Source: Bacteroidales bacterium
GTDB lineage: Bacteria; Bacteroidota; Bacteroidia; Bacteroidales; Muribaculaceae
Reading direction: 5' to 3'
Assembly (NCBI GenBank): GCA_004557825.1
Contig: SFFL01000011.1
Coordinates: 1 to 64,000 of the forward strand
DNA length: 64,000 bases
In this document: in pieces, positions 8,153 to 16,705 of the stretch
How the letters are laid out: each line of letters opens with the position of its first letter
Position numbering within the stretch: position 1 is the first letter of the stretch
Made by a program: the position numbers and the translations under genes
The notes under the pieces: generated by a model
The model's database searches: none
What the model was told of the DNA's origin: nothing
Seen by the model: only the letters and a program-made list of their open reading frames with translations

Positions 8153-9511
8153 ATGGAAAGCAACAAAAAACTATTTATAGAAACCTACGGCTGCCAGATG
8201 AATGTGGCCGACAGCGAGGTAGTGGCATCAATTCTCGGTGTAGCCGGATATGAACCGGCTAAAAGCATCGAGGAGGCCGACGCCATCCTGCTCAACACTT
8301 GCTCTATCCGCGACAATGCCGAGCAGAAAATCGTGAACCGTCTGCAATATCTCGCCTCGCTCCGCCGCAAAAAGCATGGCAAACTCATCCTCGGCGTTAT
8401 CGGCTGTATGGCCGAACGTGTGCGCGACAACCTTATCAACAACCACGGCGTCGATCTTGTGGCCGGGCCTGATGCCTATCTCGACCTGCCCAACCTCTTT
8501 GCCTCCGCCGAAGCCGGCCAGAAGGCCATCAATGTGGAGCTGAGCACCACCGAAACCTACCGCGACATCATTCCCAGCCGCATCACCGGCAACCGCGTCA
8601 GCGGTTTTGTGAGCATTATGCGCGGCTGCAACAATTTCTGTTCCTACTGCATCGTGCCTTACACCCGTGGCCGCGAACGCAGCCGTGAGCCGGGAAGCAT
8701 CCTTAACGAGGTGGCCGACCTGCGCGCCCGAGGATTTAAGGAAGTGACCCTGCTTGGCCAGAACGTCAACTCATACCGATATACCGGCTCCGACGCAGCC
8801 ACCTATGCCACTCCGGGCGCCTCGGAAGTGGATTTTCCGCGCCTGCTGCAACTCGTGGCGGAAGCCGCGCCCGATATGCGTGTGCGCTTCACCACTTCCC
8901 ATCCGAAGGATATGAGCGACGCCACTATTGACATCATCGCCCGCTATCCCAACATCTGCAACCACGTGCACCTGCCGGTGCAGTCGGGCAGCAATGCAGT
9001 GCTCAAGGCCATGAACCGAAAATACACCCGCGAGTGGTATCTCGACCGCGTGAAGGCCATCCGCGCCCGCATCCCCGACTGCGGCATCTCCACAGATCTC
9101 TTTACCGGATTCCACGACGAAACGGAGGAGGATTTCCAGCAGACGCTTTCGCTTATGCGCGAAGCGGCCTTCGATTCAGCGTTTATGTTTAAATACTCCG
9201 AACGTCCCGGCACTCTGGCCGCCCGCACTATGCCCGACAATGTGCCGGAGGATGTGAAAATCGACCGTCTGAACCGTATGATAGCGCTCCAGAATGAGCT
9301 GTCGGCCGAATCAAACCGCCGCGATGTGGGCAAAACCTTTGAGGTGCTTGTAGAAGGTGTGTCGAAGCGAAGCACCGAACAGTGGGTAGGACGCAACCAG
9401 CAGAACAAGGCCTGTGTATTTCCGCGCGGCAACTTCAAGGCCGGCGACCTGGTGAAGGTGCGTTGCATCTCATCCTCCTCCGCCACCCTTATCTGCGAGC
9501 TTGTCTGCTAA
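8153..9511 (+). CDS. miaB: tRNA-2-methylthio-N6-dimethylallyladenosine synthase
   Basis: This radical-SAM methylthiotransferase modifies A37 of tRNAs that read UNN codons. Domain order is UPF0004 (about 6-130, with cysteines in ETYGCQMN, LNTCSIR and IGCMAER), radical SAM (about 150-380, CxxxCxxC in CNNFCSYCIVPYTRG) and a C-terminal TRAM domain (about 385-450). All six cluster-binding cysteines are present. The length of 452 residues is normal. I chose the ATG at 8153 (MESNKK); the frame runs upstream to 8108 but lacks family similarity there. A dispersed repeat follows the stop. Confidence 0.95.
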   Translation: MESNKKLFIETYGCQMNVADSEVVASILGVAGYEPAKSIEEADAILLNTCSIRDNAEQKIVNRLQYLASLRRKKHGKLILGVIGCMAERVRDNLINNHGVDLVAGPDAYLDLPNLFASAEAGQKAINVELSTTETYRDIIPSRITGNRVSGFVSIMRGCNNFCSYCIVPYTRGRERSREPGSILNEVADLRARGFKEVTLLGQNVNSYRYTGSDAATYATPGASEVDFPRLLQLVAEAAPDMRVRFTTSHPKDMSDATIDIIARYPNICNHVHLPVQSGSNAVLKAMNRKYTREWYLDRVKAIRARIPDCGISTDLFTGFHDETEEDFQQTLSLMREAAFDSAFMFKYSERPGTLAARTMPDNVPEDVKIDRLNRMIALQNELSAESNRRDVGKTFEVLVEGVSKRSTEQWVGRNQQNKACVFPRGNFKAGDLVKVRCISSSSATLICELVC

Positions 9512-9530
9512 TTCGGCCTTCAATAAATTT

Positions 9531-9593
9531 GGCGGACACACCTGGGGTGTGACCCTACAATTAGATACATAGTTGGCTATTTAACACAGCCGG
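9531..9593 (-). repeat. Dispersed palindromic repeat, copy 2
   Basis: Read on the minus strand, this is a diverged copy of the element at 1321-1397 and 33362-33500: GGCTGTGTTAAATAGCC, a TATGTATC segment, TGTAGGGTCACACCC and GGTGTGTCC in the same order. The hairpin arms have changed together (GGGTCACACC with GGTGTGTCC), keeping most pairing. It lies between miaB and ftsX. Confidence 0.75.
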
Positions 9594-9693
9594 ATTTTGT
9601 TTTGAAATGAGGTCCCGCCGGGGGAAATTTTGCAAAATTCCAACATATTCAAGCCCTTTTTAACAATTTTAATATATAATATTTGTGTAAAGT

Positions 9694-9725
9694 ATTGACA
9701 TCGCCTCCCGGATGTTGTAATTTTG
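9694..9725 (+). promoter_or_regulatory. Promoter of ftsX
   Basis: ATTG (9694-9697), a 20-bp spacer and TAATTTTG (9718-9725) fit the consensus. The ATG at 9735 is only 9 bases after the -7 box, so the mRNA would be leaderless or almost so. The in-frame TTG at 9723 lies inside the box and is not a plausible start. Confidence 0.75.
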
Positions 9726-9734
9726 CAAAAAATT

Positions 9735-10607
9735 ATGGAGAAAAAGAATCAATCCCGCATAGCCGGTATGGGCGACCGCGTCACTGCCACCATAAGCGTG
9801 ACACTCGTGCTGTTCATATTAGGCCTTGTCGCCTCGATAAATACCGTCTTCGGCACCCTCGACCGCGAGCTGAAGGAAAAAATGGGCTTCACTGTGATGC
9901 TCCGCGATTCCGTATCGGCTCCCGAAGTGCAGCAGCTGCAGCAGTTGTGCAAGAGTGCGCCTTATGTTTCGTCTTTCAAGTATCTCACGCAGGAAGAAGT
10001 GCTCCGCGAAGAGACCGGCAACGACGGCCGCGAACTTGTGGAGATGCTCGGCGTAAATCCATATTCCCCGATGATCGACCTGCGCGTGCGCAGCAAGTGG
10101 GCCAACGCCGACAGTATCAACCGCCTTGTGGCCCGCTGGCAGAAATACCCCGGTGTTTCCGAAGTGTCGGTCAACACCGAAATGGTGAAAAACCTCAGCA
10201 CCAACGCACGTCTTTTCACCACCGTGATGCTCTGCATCGCCGCAGCTTTGCTGCTGATTTCATTCGTGCTTATCAACAACACCGTGCGCCTTACCGTCTA
10301 TTCCCGCCGGTTTACCATACACACTATGAAGCTTGTAGGAGCCACTCCCGGCTTTATCCGCAAGCCTTTCATAATTTCCAACAGTGTGCAGGGAGTAGTG
10401 GCCGCCATCTTCGCCTCCGGGCTGCTGGCTGCCATAACAGGCTGGGCTAAAAGCTGGGATGTGGCGTTTAACACACTCCTTCCCTGGCCCACAACCCTCC
10501 TGATTTGCGTTGGGATGCTGCTGATAGGTATAGCTATCTGTGCGCTGGCCGCGCTTTTCGCCACTAACCGCTATCTGCGCGCCGACTACGACGATATGTT
10601 TCAATAG
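9735..10607 (+). CDS. ftsX: Cell division protein FtsX (permease-like)
   Basis: This 290-residue inner-membrane protein is the FtsE partner that transmits cytosolic signals to periplasmic peptidoglycan hydrolases. One membrane segment near the N-terminus (about 18-40) is followed by a periplasmic domain (about 45-165) and three C-terminal segments (about 170-280) of the FtsX fold, including TVYSRRFTIHTMKLVGATPGF, the cytosolic coupling motif. No ftsE is adjacent, as is usual in Bacteroidetes. It heads the ftsX-DUF3098-uppP-truB-queA series, with gaps of about 80 and 45 bp. Confidence 0.9.
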   Translation: MEKKNQSRIAGMGDRVTATISVTLVLFILGLVASINTVFGTLDRELKEKMGFTVMLRDSVSAPEVQQLQQLCKSAPYVSSFKYLTQEEVLREETGNDGRELVEMLGVNPYSPMIDLRVRSKWANADSINRLVARWQKYPGVSEVSVNTEMVKNLSTNARLFTTVMLCIAAALLLISFVLINNTVRLTVYSRRFTIHTMKLVGATPGFIRKPFIISNSVQGVVAAIFASGLLAAITGWAKSWDVAFNTLLPWPTTLLICVGMLLIGIAICALAALFATNRYLRADYDDMFQ

Positions 10608-10685
10608 ACCGATTCCCCCATAACCGACCGATGCGCACATTATTGAGCCTCCTTCGGCCGACATATATAATAAGGTAAAAAAGAT

Positions 10686-11012
10686 ATGACTTCACAGAAG
10701 AAATATGCGGCTCGCCCTGCAGAAAGCCGCATCGACCGCGAAACCTCTCGGGAATTTCCCCTGGGGCGCAACAACTTCATACTTATGGCGATAGCTGCTG
10801 CTATCATCGTGATAGGTTTCCTGCTTATGCTCGGAGGCAGCTCCACTGAGCAGGCATTCAACCCCGACATTTTCAGCACCCGTCGCATTGTTATAGGTCC
10901 GACAATTGCCTTCCTCGGGTTCATCTTTATGGGTTTCGCCATCATCCGCAAGCCCAAAGATAATGTCGCGGCGGAGAAGACGACCGACGGCGACTCGGCC
11001 AAATCCAAATAA
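10686..11012 (+). CDS. DUF3098 family membrane protein
   Basis: This small 108-residue protein has two predicted membrane helices (about 31-50 and 69-87) and basic, hydrophilic ends. It belongs to the DUF3098 family, found almost only in Bacteroidetes between ftsX and uppP, exactly its position here. The function is unknown. The conserved placement suggests a role in division or undecaprenyl recycling, but that is inference from context only. Confidence 0.85.
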   Translation: MTSQKKYAARPAESRIDRETSREFPLGRNNFILMAIAAAIIVIGFLLMLGGSSTEQAFNPDIFSTRRIVIGPTIAFLGFIFMGFAIIRKPKDNVAAEKTTDGDSAKSK

Positions 11013-11057
11013 TTCTCATTCTTCAAATCACCCGACACACTACAAATTGCAAATTAG

Positions 11058-11915
11058 ATGGATTGGTTAGACGCCCTCATTCTCGGCATCGTACAGGGTC
11101 TTGCCGAATATCTCCCCATAAGTTCAAGCGGCCACATTGAAATTTTCCGCACCATTCTCGGTCTGGATCTCCCCGGCGAAGATGCGCTGCAACTCCATGT
11201 AGTGCTCCACGTGGCCACCGTGCTCTCTACCATAGTGGTGCTTTGGAAAGAATTCCTTCCGCTGTGCCGCTCGTTCTTCACCTTCCGCAATGACGCCAAC
11301 ACAAGCTATGTGTGGAAGATTCTGCTCTCCTGCATTCCCGTGGGCATCGTAGGATTGCTGTTTAAAGACCAGGTAGAGCAATTCTTCGGAGTGCAGGAAG
11401 GTGGCGGCACCAACCTGCTGCTCATCGGATGCTGTCTATGCGTGACCGCCCTGCTGCTCACATTTGCCTATCTCACCGGCCGCCGCAACCAAAACACGTC
11501 GGACGGCCGTCCGGCACTCGCTCCCGCACCCGCCGCCTCAGGCCGCGACATCACCTGGTACGACGCCCTCGTAATCGGTCTGGCGCAGGCTGTGGCTGTG
11601 CTTCCCGGCCTGAGCCGCTCCGGCACGACAATCGCTACCGGTATCATCATCGGCGACCGCCGCGACAAAGTGGCACAGTTCTCTTTCTTTATGGTCATCA
11701 TCCCCATCCTGGGCGAAGCGCTGCTCGACTTTAAGAAAATGCTCGAAAATCCGGGCGCCGAACTCGATTGGCTTCCCCTGCTGGTTGGCTTCCTGGCATC
11801 GTTTATCGTGGGTTGCCTCGCCTGCAAATGGATGCTCGCCATCGTAAAGAAAGGCAAACTCATCTGGTTTGCGCTCTACTGCCTCGCAGTGGGTATAACC
11901 TGCATTCTCTGGTAA
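11058..11915 (+). CDS. uppP: Undecaprenyl-diphosphatase (BacA type)
   Basis: This 285-residue integral membrane enzyme removes a phosphate from undecaprenyl diphosphate, recycling the lipid carrier for peptidoglycan and surface polysaccharides. It shows both family signatures: QGLAEYLPISSSGH (about 14-27), with the catalytic Glu/His region, and LPGLSRSGTT (about 180-189). About eight hydrophobic segments are visible. A low-complexity Ala/Pro loop (about 150-168) lies between helices. Loss of this family normally raises bacitracin sensitivity. It sits inside the ftsX to queA series. Confidence 0.95.
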   Translation: MDWLDALILGIVQGLAEYLPISSSGHIEIFRTILGLDLPGEDALQLHVVLHVATVLSTIVVLWKEFLPLCRSFFTFRNDANTSYVWKILLSCIPVGIVGLLFKDQVEQFFGVQEGGGTNLLLIGCCLCVTALLLTFAYLTGRRNQNTSDGRPALAPAPAASGRDITWYDALVIGLAQAVAVLPGLSRSGTTIATGIIIGDRRDKVAQFSFFMVIIPILGEALLDFKKMLENPGAELDWLPLLVGFLASFIVGCLACKWMLAIVKKGKLIWFALYCLAVGITCILW

Positions 11916-11949
11916 ATTTCCTAAACCGGCAAATCACCTCAACTGGAAA

Positions 11950-12828
11950 ATGACCGACAACTCTCACGACATAAAGCGATTCAACCTCACCGAAGGGAAG
12001 GTCTGGGCAGTCGACAAGCCGCTCGGATGGACCTCCTTTCAGGTGGTGAAGAAGCTGCGCGGCGCCCTGCTTGTGCGTGCACGCCAGGCCGGTGTGCGCA
12101 AGCTGAAAGTGGGTCACGCAGGCACCCTCGACCCTTTGGCCTCCGGTGTGATGCTTATATGCGTGGGGCGCGCCACAAAGACAATCGACCAGCTGCAGGC
12201 CGGTGTAAAGGAGTACGTGGCCACTATCCGCCTCGGCGCCACCACTCCCTCTTTCGACCTGGAAACTCCCGTCGACGCCACATACCCGACCGAGCACATC
12301 ACGCGCGAACTTATCGACGCTACCCTGCCGCAGTTTGTCGGCACAATCTCTCAGATTCCTCCAGCCTATTCCGCCTGCAAGGTGGAAGGTGAACGCGCCT
12401 ACTTCGCCGCCCGTCAGGGTCTGGAAGTGGAACTGAAACCCAAGACGCTGGTAATCGACAGCATCAGCGTGGAAGATTTCAATCCCGAAGAAATGCTGCT
12501 CACCATCAGGGTGGTTTGCTCTAAAGGCACCTACATCCGCGCTCTCGCCCGCGATATTGGTCAGAGCCTCGGATCAGGTGCGCATCTGGCAGCCCTGCGG
12601 CGCACACGCGTAGGCGATTACAGCATCGACGACTGCCTCGATATCGACGGCGCTATGACCGACATCGTCGAATCGGAAATCGAAGTTTCCCTCCCCGACT
12701 CCAAGGAGCCTTTCATTATCGCTCCGGCAAAATACACTCCCTCATCTCCTTCCAACACACATATTTCTAAAGTAAACTCCCCCCGTAATATTAAGATCCA
12801 TTCCTCTCATGAAACTCTCACAGTTTAA
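11950..12828 (+). CDS. truB: tRNA pseudouridine(55) synthase
   Basis: This cytosolic enzyme makes pseudouridine 55 in the T-loop of tRNAs. Motifs are the N-terminal VDKPLGWTS, the catalytic Asp in HAGTLDPLASGV (about residue 61), and SKGTYIRALARDIG. The recognised fold ends near residue 238. The last ~50 residues (SLPDSKEPF to the stop) form an extension with no similarity I recognise. It is this extension that overlaps queA by 20 bp, suggesting loss of an earlier stop codon. The overlap implies translational coupling with queA. Confidence 0.93.
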   Translation: MTDNSHDIKRFNLTEGKVWAVDKPLGWTSFQVVKKLRGALLVRARQAGVRKLKVGHAGTLDPLASGVMLICVGRATKTIDQLQAGVKEYVATIRLGATTPSFDLETPVDATYPTEHITRELIDATLPQFVGTISQIPPAYSACKVEGERAYFAARQGLEVELKPKTLVIDSISVEDFNPEEMLLTIRVVCSKGTYIRALARDIGQSLGSGAHLAALRRTRVGDYSIDDCLDIDGAMTDIVESEIEVSLPDSKEPFIIAPAKYTPSSPSNTHISKVNSPRNIKIHSSHETLTV

Positions 12829-13861
12829 ATTCAAGCTCCCCGATAACCTCATTGCCCAGGAACCCGCTCTGAACCGCGACGAATGTCGTCTGATGGTGAT
12901 TCACCGTAAAACAGGCGAAATCGAGCATAAGGAATTCAAGGATGTCATCAACTATTTCGATGACGGCGATGTGATGGTTTTCAATAACACGAAGGTCTTC
13001 CCCGCCCGCCTATACGGCAACAAGGAAAAGACCGGCGCCAAAATTGAAGTATTCCTGCTGCGCGAGCTAAACTCGGAGCACAAACTCTGGGATGTGCTTG
13101 TGGAACCGGCACGCAAAATCCGTATTGGCAACAAGCTTTACTTCGGTGAGGATGAATCTATGGTGGCCGAGGTAATCGACAACACAACTTCGCGCGGCCG
13201 TACACTCCGTTTCCTTTACGACGGCCCGCACGATGAATTCAAGCAGCAGCTTTATGCCCTCGGTATGACTCCGCTGCCCGAATACATCAAGCGCGAACCC
13301 ACTGAGGAGGATGCCGAAGCATATCAGACCATTTATGCCGCCAACGAAGGCGCAGTAGTGGCACCTTCGGCAGGTATCCACTTCAGCCGCGAACTGATGA
13401 AGCGTCTGGAAATCAAGGGTGTGGAGCAGGGATTTCTCACCGTGCACTGCGGTCTGGGAGCTTTCCGCGAAATCGACGTGGAAGACCTCACCAAGCACCG
13501 TATGGACTCCGAGGAGATGGCTGTATCGCAGCAGCTTGTCGATATGGTCAACCACGCAAAGGACAACAACAAGCAGGTGTGCGCCGTGGGCACCTCCACC
13601 CTGCGCGGCATCGCCAGCGCGGTAAGTATGGGCGGCCACATGAAGACCTACAGCGGCTGGACCAATAAATTTATCTTCCCGCCCTACGACTTTACCGTAT
13701 CCACAGCCCTCATCACCGGCTTCCACCTCCCCTTCTCCACAATGCTTATGATGGTGTGCGCTTTCGGCGGCTACGAACTCATTATGAAGGCCTACGAAAC
13801 TGCCGTCAAGGAAGGCTACAAATTCGGTGCCTACGGCGACGCCATGCTCATCCTCGACTAA
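12809..13861 (+). CDS. queA: S-adenosylmethionine:tRNA ribosyltransferase-isomerase
   Basis: This 350-residue cytosolic enzyme transfers the ribosyl part of SAM to 7-aminomethyl-7-deazaguanine in tRNA, a late queuosine step. The N-terminus (KLSQFKFKLPDNLIAQEPA) and the motifs VFNNTKVFPARLYG, APSAGIHFS, LTVHCGLGAF and FHLPFSTMLMMV are typical. The length is normal. Its start lies 20 bp inside truB. The other queuosine genes are not in the window. Confidence 0.95.
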   Translation: MKLSQFKFKLPDNLIAQEPALNRDECRLMVIHRKTGEIEHKEFKDVINYFDDGDVMVFNNTKVFPARLYGNKEKTGAKIEVFLLRELNSEHKLWDVLVEPARKIRIGNKLYFGEDESMVAEVIDNTTSRGRTLRFLYDGPHDEFKQQLYALGMTPLPEYIKREPTEEDAEAYQTIYAANEGAVVAPSAGIHFSRELMKRLEIKGVEQGFLTVHCGLGAFREIDVEDLTKHRMDSEEMAVSQQLVDMVNHAKDNNKQVCAVGTSTLRGIASAVSMGGHMKTYSGWTNKFIFPPYDFTVSTALITGFHLPFSTMLMMVCAFGGYELIMKAYETAVKEGYKFGAYGDAMLILD

Positions 13862-13987
13862 TCCCACCTCAACCCCCGTCGTCAATTCAATTTGCTGGAT
13901 ACGTCGACCACAGCCGCCACCATTTCACAATCACCGGCATTCTGCAATCTTTATACGCTCAACATATCATATAATAAATATTTTTGC

Positions 13988-13995
13988 TATCTTTG
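13988..13995 (+). promoter_or_regulatory. -7 box upstream of the hipB-like antitoxin gene
   Basis: TATCTTTG matches TAnnTTTG exactly and lies 23 bp before the chosen antitoxin ATG. No -33 motif is clear. Position suits a regulated toxin-antitoxin promoter, where the antitoxin could bind nearby. Confidence 0.5.
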
Positions 13996-14018
13996 CATCA
14001 CTAAAAGATATATTGAGT

Positions 14019-14336
14019 ATGACAAAGAACACGATGGGGACTACGTTGCCCCGTAAACTGGAGCAGCAGATGGCTCTTATGGGTGAGCAAATCAAACTTG
14101 CCCGATTGCGTCGCAACCTTTCGATAGCACAGGTCGCGGAGCGCGCCACTTGTTCCCCGCTCACAGTCACCCGGATTGAGAAAGGCTCCCCGACTGTCTC
14201 AATCGGCATTTATGCCCGTGTCCTTTATGCCCTGCAACTCGATGACGACCTTCTCTTGATTGCCAAGGAAGATTCCCTCGGCCGCACCCTCCAAGACCTC
14301 AGCCTCAAAAATCGCACAAGGGCATCTAAAAAGTAA
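14019..14336 (+). CDS. HipB-like helix-turn-helix antitoxin
   Basis: This 105-residue DNA-binding protein has an XRE/Cro-type helix-turn-helix (about 25-80; ARLRRNLSIAQVAERATCSPLTVTRIEKG). It probably neutralises the HipA kinase encoded 6 bp downstream and represses the operon. The C-terminus is basic (KNRTRASKK). I chose the ATG at 14019, just after the TATCTTTG box; an upstream in-frame extension to 13827 has no domain similarity. Another ATG at 14034 is possible. Confidence 0.85.
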   Translation: MTKNTMGTTLPRKLEQQMALMGEQIKLARLRRNLSIAQVAERATCSPLTVTRIEKGSPTVSIGIYARVLYALQLDDDLLLIAKEDSLGRTLQDLSLKNRTRASKK

Positions 14337-14342
14337 AAAGCT

Positions 14343-15599
14343 ATGAGACAACTTTTTGTTTATGCTGATTTTGATTGGCTTGAAAAACCGGAACTAATTG
14401 GGGCTCTGTCGTATGATTCAGTGCGCGGTAGCGAAACATACGGCTTCGCATACGATAAGCAATGGCTCGCAAAACACGGCGATATATTTCTAAGCGAGGA
14501 TTTGCTAAAATATTCCGGGATTCAATACACTCGTCCTGGACGTGATATATTCGCGTGTTTCTCTGACGCTCTTCCCGACCGTTGGGGCCGAACATTGCTC
14601 ATTCGCCGTGAACAGATTGCGGCTGCCGATGAGAAAAGGACCGTGCGCCGACTAACTTCTTTCGACTACTTGATGGGAATTGACGACGCATCGCGTATGG
14701 GAGGTTTTCGGTTTGCCGAAACTCCCGGTGGCAAGTTTATCAACTGCGATGCGAGCTTGAGAGTGCCACCATTGGCAAATGTCAGAGATTTGATGCAGGC
14801 AGCCCATGAAATTGAGGCAAGCGAAGAAAAGCACCTTCTGCCATCAAAAAAATGGCTTACGCAGCTTCTTCAGCCCGGCACTTCACTTGGCGGTGCCAGA
14901 CCAAAAGCTTCCGTGATTGATGAGGATGGCTGTCTGACTGTTGCCAAATTTCCTTCGCGAAAGGATGATTACGACGTTGCACTGTGGGAGCATTTCTGTC
15001 ATATTATGGGGAGGAAAGCCGGTCTTAATGTTGCTGAAACACACACGATTAACAGCGGTGATTACCATATCCTGCTTTCAAAACGCTTCGACAGAAACCG
15101 AGATGGGAAACGAATACATTTTGCCTCTGCGTTGACACTTTTAGGTCTAACCGACGGCGACAACGCGTCAACCGGTTACGGCTATATCGATATTGTTGAT
15201 TTCATCATTCAGTATGGATGCAATGTCGAGCAAAACTTAGAGGAACTGTATCGCCGAGTCGCATTCTACATCATTGTAGGCAACTCAGATGACCATTTCC
15301 GCAATCACGGATTTCTACTCACACGCAAAGGATGGGAACTCTCGCCAGCATACGACATCAACCCCACACTTGCAGAAAATCAGAGTCTGTTGATCAACCG
15401 CTCTACAAGTGAATCCGACATTAACATACTATTGGCTTCCGCTGCAGATTATATGCTCCCGGAAGATAAAGCACATCAAATCATCAGCGAAGTAAAAACA
15501 GCAATAAAATCATGGCGGATCGAAGCTCGCCGTCTCGGCCTACCTCAGCGAGACATCGATATGTTCGCCCCCCGTTTCGACAAATGGATTGACATCTGA
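14343..15599 (+). CDS. HipA-family serine/threonine kinase toxin
   Basis: This 418-residue protein belongs to the HipA family, whose best-known member phosphorylates glutamyl-tRNA synthetase and induces dormancy. It holds an N-terminal HipA_N/couple_hipA region (about 1-110), the Gly-rich GTSLGGARPKASV loop (about 179-191), the lysine of TVAKFPS, the catalytic stretch NSDDHFRNHGFLL (about 314-326) and the metal-binding AYDINP. All key kinase residues appear intact, so the toxin should be active. The target is not predictable. Base composition looks more AT-rich than in the housekeeping neighbours, suggesting acquisition. Confidence 0.9.
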   Translation: MRQLFVYADFDWLEKPELIGALSYDSVRGSETYGFAYDKQWLAKHGDIFLSEDLLKYSGIQYTRPGRDIFACFSDALPDRWGRTLLIRREQIAAADEKRTVRRLTSFDYLMGIDDASRMGGFRFAETPGGKFINCDASLRVPPLANVRDLMQAAHEIEASEEKHLLPSKKWLTQLLQPGTSLGGARPKASVIDEDGCLTVAKFPSRKDDYDVALWEHFCHIMGRKAGLNVAETHTINSGDYHILLSKRFDRNRDGKRIHFASALTLLGLTDGDNASTGYGYIDIVDFIIQYGCNVEQNLEELYRRVAFYIIVGNSDDHFRNHGFLLTRKGWELSPAYDINPTLAENQSLLINRSTSESDINILLASAADYMLPEDKAHQIISEVKTAIKSWRIEARRLGLPQRDIDMFAPRFDKWIDI

Positions 15600-15658
15600 G
15601 AAGCCCAGACTTTTACATAACCACAAGGCAAAATAAGAATAGCAACTACAATTGTTTA

Positions 15659-15883
15659 TTATATTATCATACTAAAGTCCTGACGCATAATTTCCTGATC
15701 ATACTGTTTGTCTAAATCCTCATAATTCAGGAATTGAACACGCCGATCCCTTTTTAATTCATCAAATGCGTGATACGACAACTTTTTCGCGAACTCTTCA
15801 AAACGGCTTTTTTCGGATGGATACCAAATATGTGCAGATTCTGGTGTATATATGAGTATTGGCGTCCGATAAAATTTGGCGTT
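15659..15883 (-). pseudogene. Remnant of a coding sequence, 5' truncated
   Basis: On the minus strand, an open stretch of about 75 codons runs from just after a stop at 15886-15884 to TAA at 15661-15659. It has no start codon until near its end. The peptide (beginning KFYRTPILIYTPESAHIWYP, rich in K/E/D/R and well mixed) looks like a genuine protein tail rather than a random frame. I do not recognise the family. It lies between hipA and the end of comF and shares the AT-rich composition of the hip genes, so it is probably part of the same acquired segment. Confidence 0.5.
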
Positions 15884-15894
15884 TTAGGGAATGG

Positions 15895-16632
15895 TTAAGG
15901 CTCGGGGGTGGCGAGGGAGAGGACGGAGAGGCGGAGTGAGGGAACGGCAGCGTGAAGGACACGCGCACAGGATAGAACGGTCGAGCCGGTGGTGATGATG
16001 TCGTCGATGAGCAGGAGGTGCTTGCCGCACAATTCCGCAGGATTATCAACCGTGAATATATCAGTCAGGGAGCGTCGGCGCTCCTCGGCCGAACGATGCG
16101 TTTGCGTTTTGTGGGCACGAGCAGCCCGGAGATTGCCGTAAACCGGCAGACCTGTTATATCGGAGATGCCGAAGGCAATCATTTCCGACTGATTGTAGCC
16201 ACGGCGTAGCTGTTTGGTCCAGTGAATCGGCACCGCCACCAGCGCATCAATGTCATTGAAGAAACCCTCCACGCGCAATTCGCCGGCATACAGCCGTCCG
16301 AGAGCGCGGGCGATGTCGCTCCGACCATTGTATTTAGCCACACGAATCAGATGACTGTAAGGATTCTCATTGCGATAGAAATAGTATGCTGCGGCCCGCT
16401 GCAGAGGCGCCTTTAAATCCACAAGTCGGTTGGCTAACTGATTGTCGAGAACGCGGTGATAATATGTCCGAGGAATCCGGGCAATGCACTCCATACAGAG
16501 CACTTCCTCCCCCTCCACAAGGTGCCTGTGGCACACAGGACACACCGGCGGATAGAACATCCCGGCGAAATCGCGCAGGAGCGTGCGCCACCCTACGCCC
16601 CCGGGGCGAGATTTCACTGAAGCTCGGGCCAT
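15895..16632 (-). CDS. ComF family protein (phosphoribosyltransferase-like)
   Basis: This 245-residue cytosolic protein has an N-terminal four-cysteine zinc-ribbon-like region (CPVCH at about 32-36 and CMEC at about 47-50) and a C-terminal PRTase fold with the PRPP-binding motif LLLIDDIITTGST (about 205-217). ComF proteins are linked to DNA uptake and replication restart; in bacteria without competence the role is unclear. It is the last gene of the leftward operon. Its first codons lie inside the tandemly repeated segment at 16611-16705 that also carries the recX stop. Confidence 0.88.
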   Translation of the reverse strand: MARASVKSRPGGVGWRTLLRDFAGMFYPPVCPVCHRHLVEGEEVLCMECIARIPRTYYHRVLDNQLANRLVDLKAPLQRAAAYYFYRNENPYSHLIRVAKYNGRSDIARALGRLYAGELRVEGFFNDIDALVAVPIHWTKQLRRGYNQSEMIAFGISDITGLPVYGNLRAARAHKTQTHRSAEERRRSLTDIFTVDNPAELCGKHLLLIDDIITTGSTVLSCARVLHAAVPSLRLSVLSLATPEP

Positions 16633-16705
16633 ATTCTTGTTTTCGATTTCACTGATGCTCGAGCCATAATTCCGTTTTCGATTTCACTGATGCTCGGGCC
16701 ATATT
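16611..16705. repeat. 35-bp tandem repeat carrying the recX end and comF start
   Basis: Copies lie at 16611-16645, 16646-16680 and 16681-16705 (partial), differing at a few bases. On the minus strand, each contains ATGG(C/T)(C/T)CGAGC(A/T)TCAGTGA, which reads WPE(H/L)Q-stop in one frame and MARASVK in another. The rightmost copy ends recX, the leftmost starts comF, and the middle copy is a relic able to encode a 17-codon peptide. Confidence 0.9.

Noticed and set aside
15798..16049. 83-codon minus-strand frame at the comF 3' end
   Set aside because: It overlaps comF in another frame; only the separate remnant at 15659-15883 looks protein-like.
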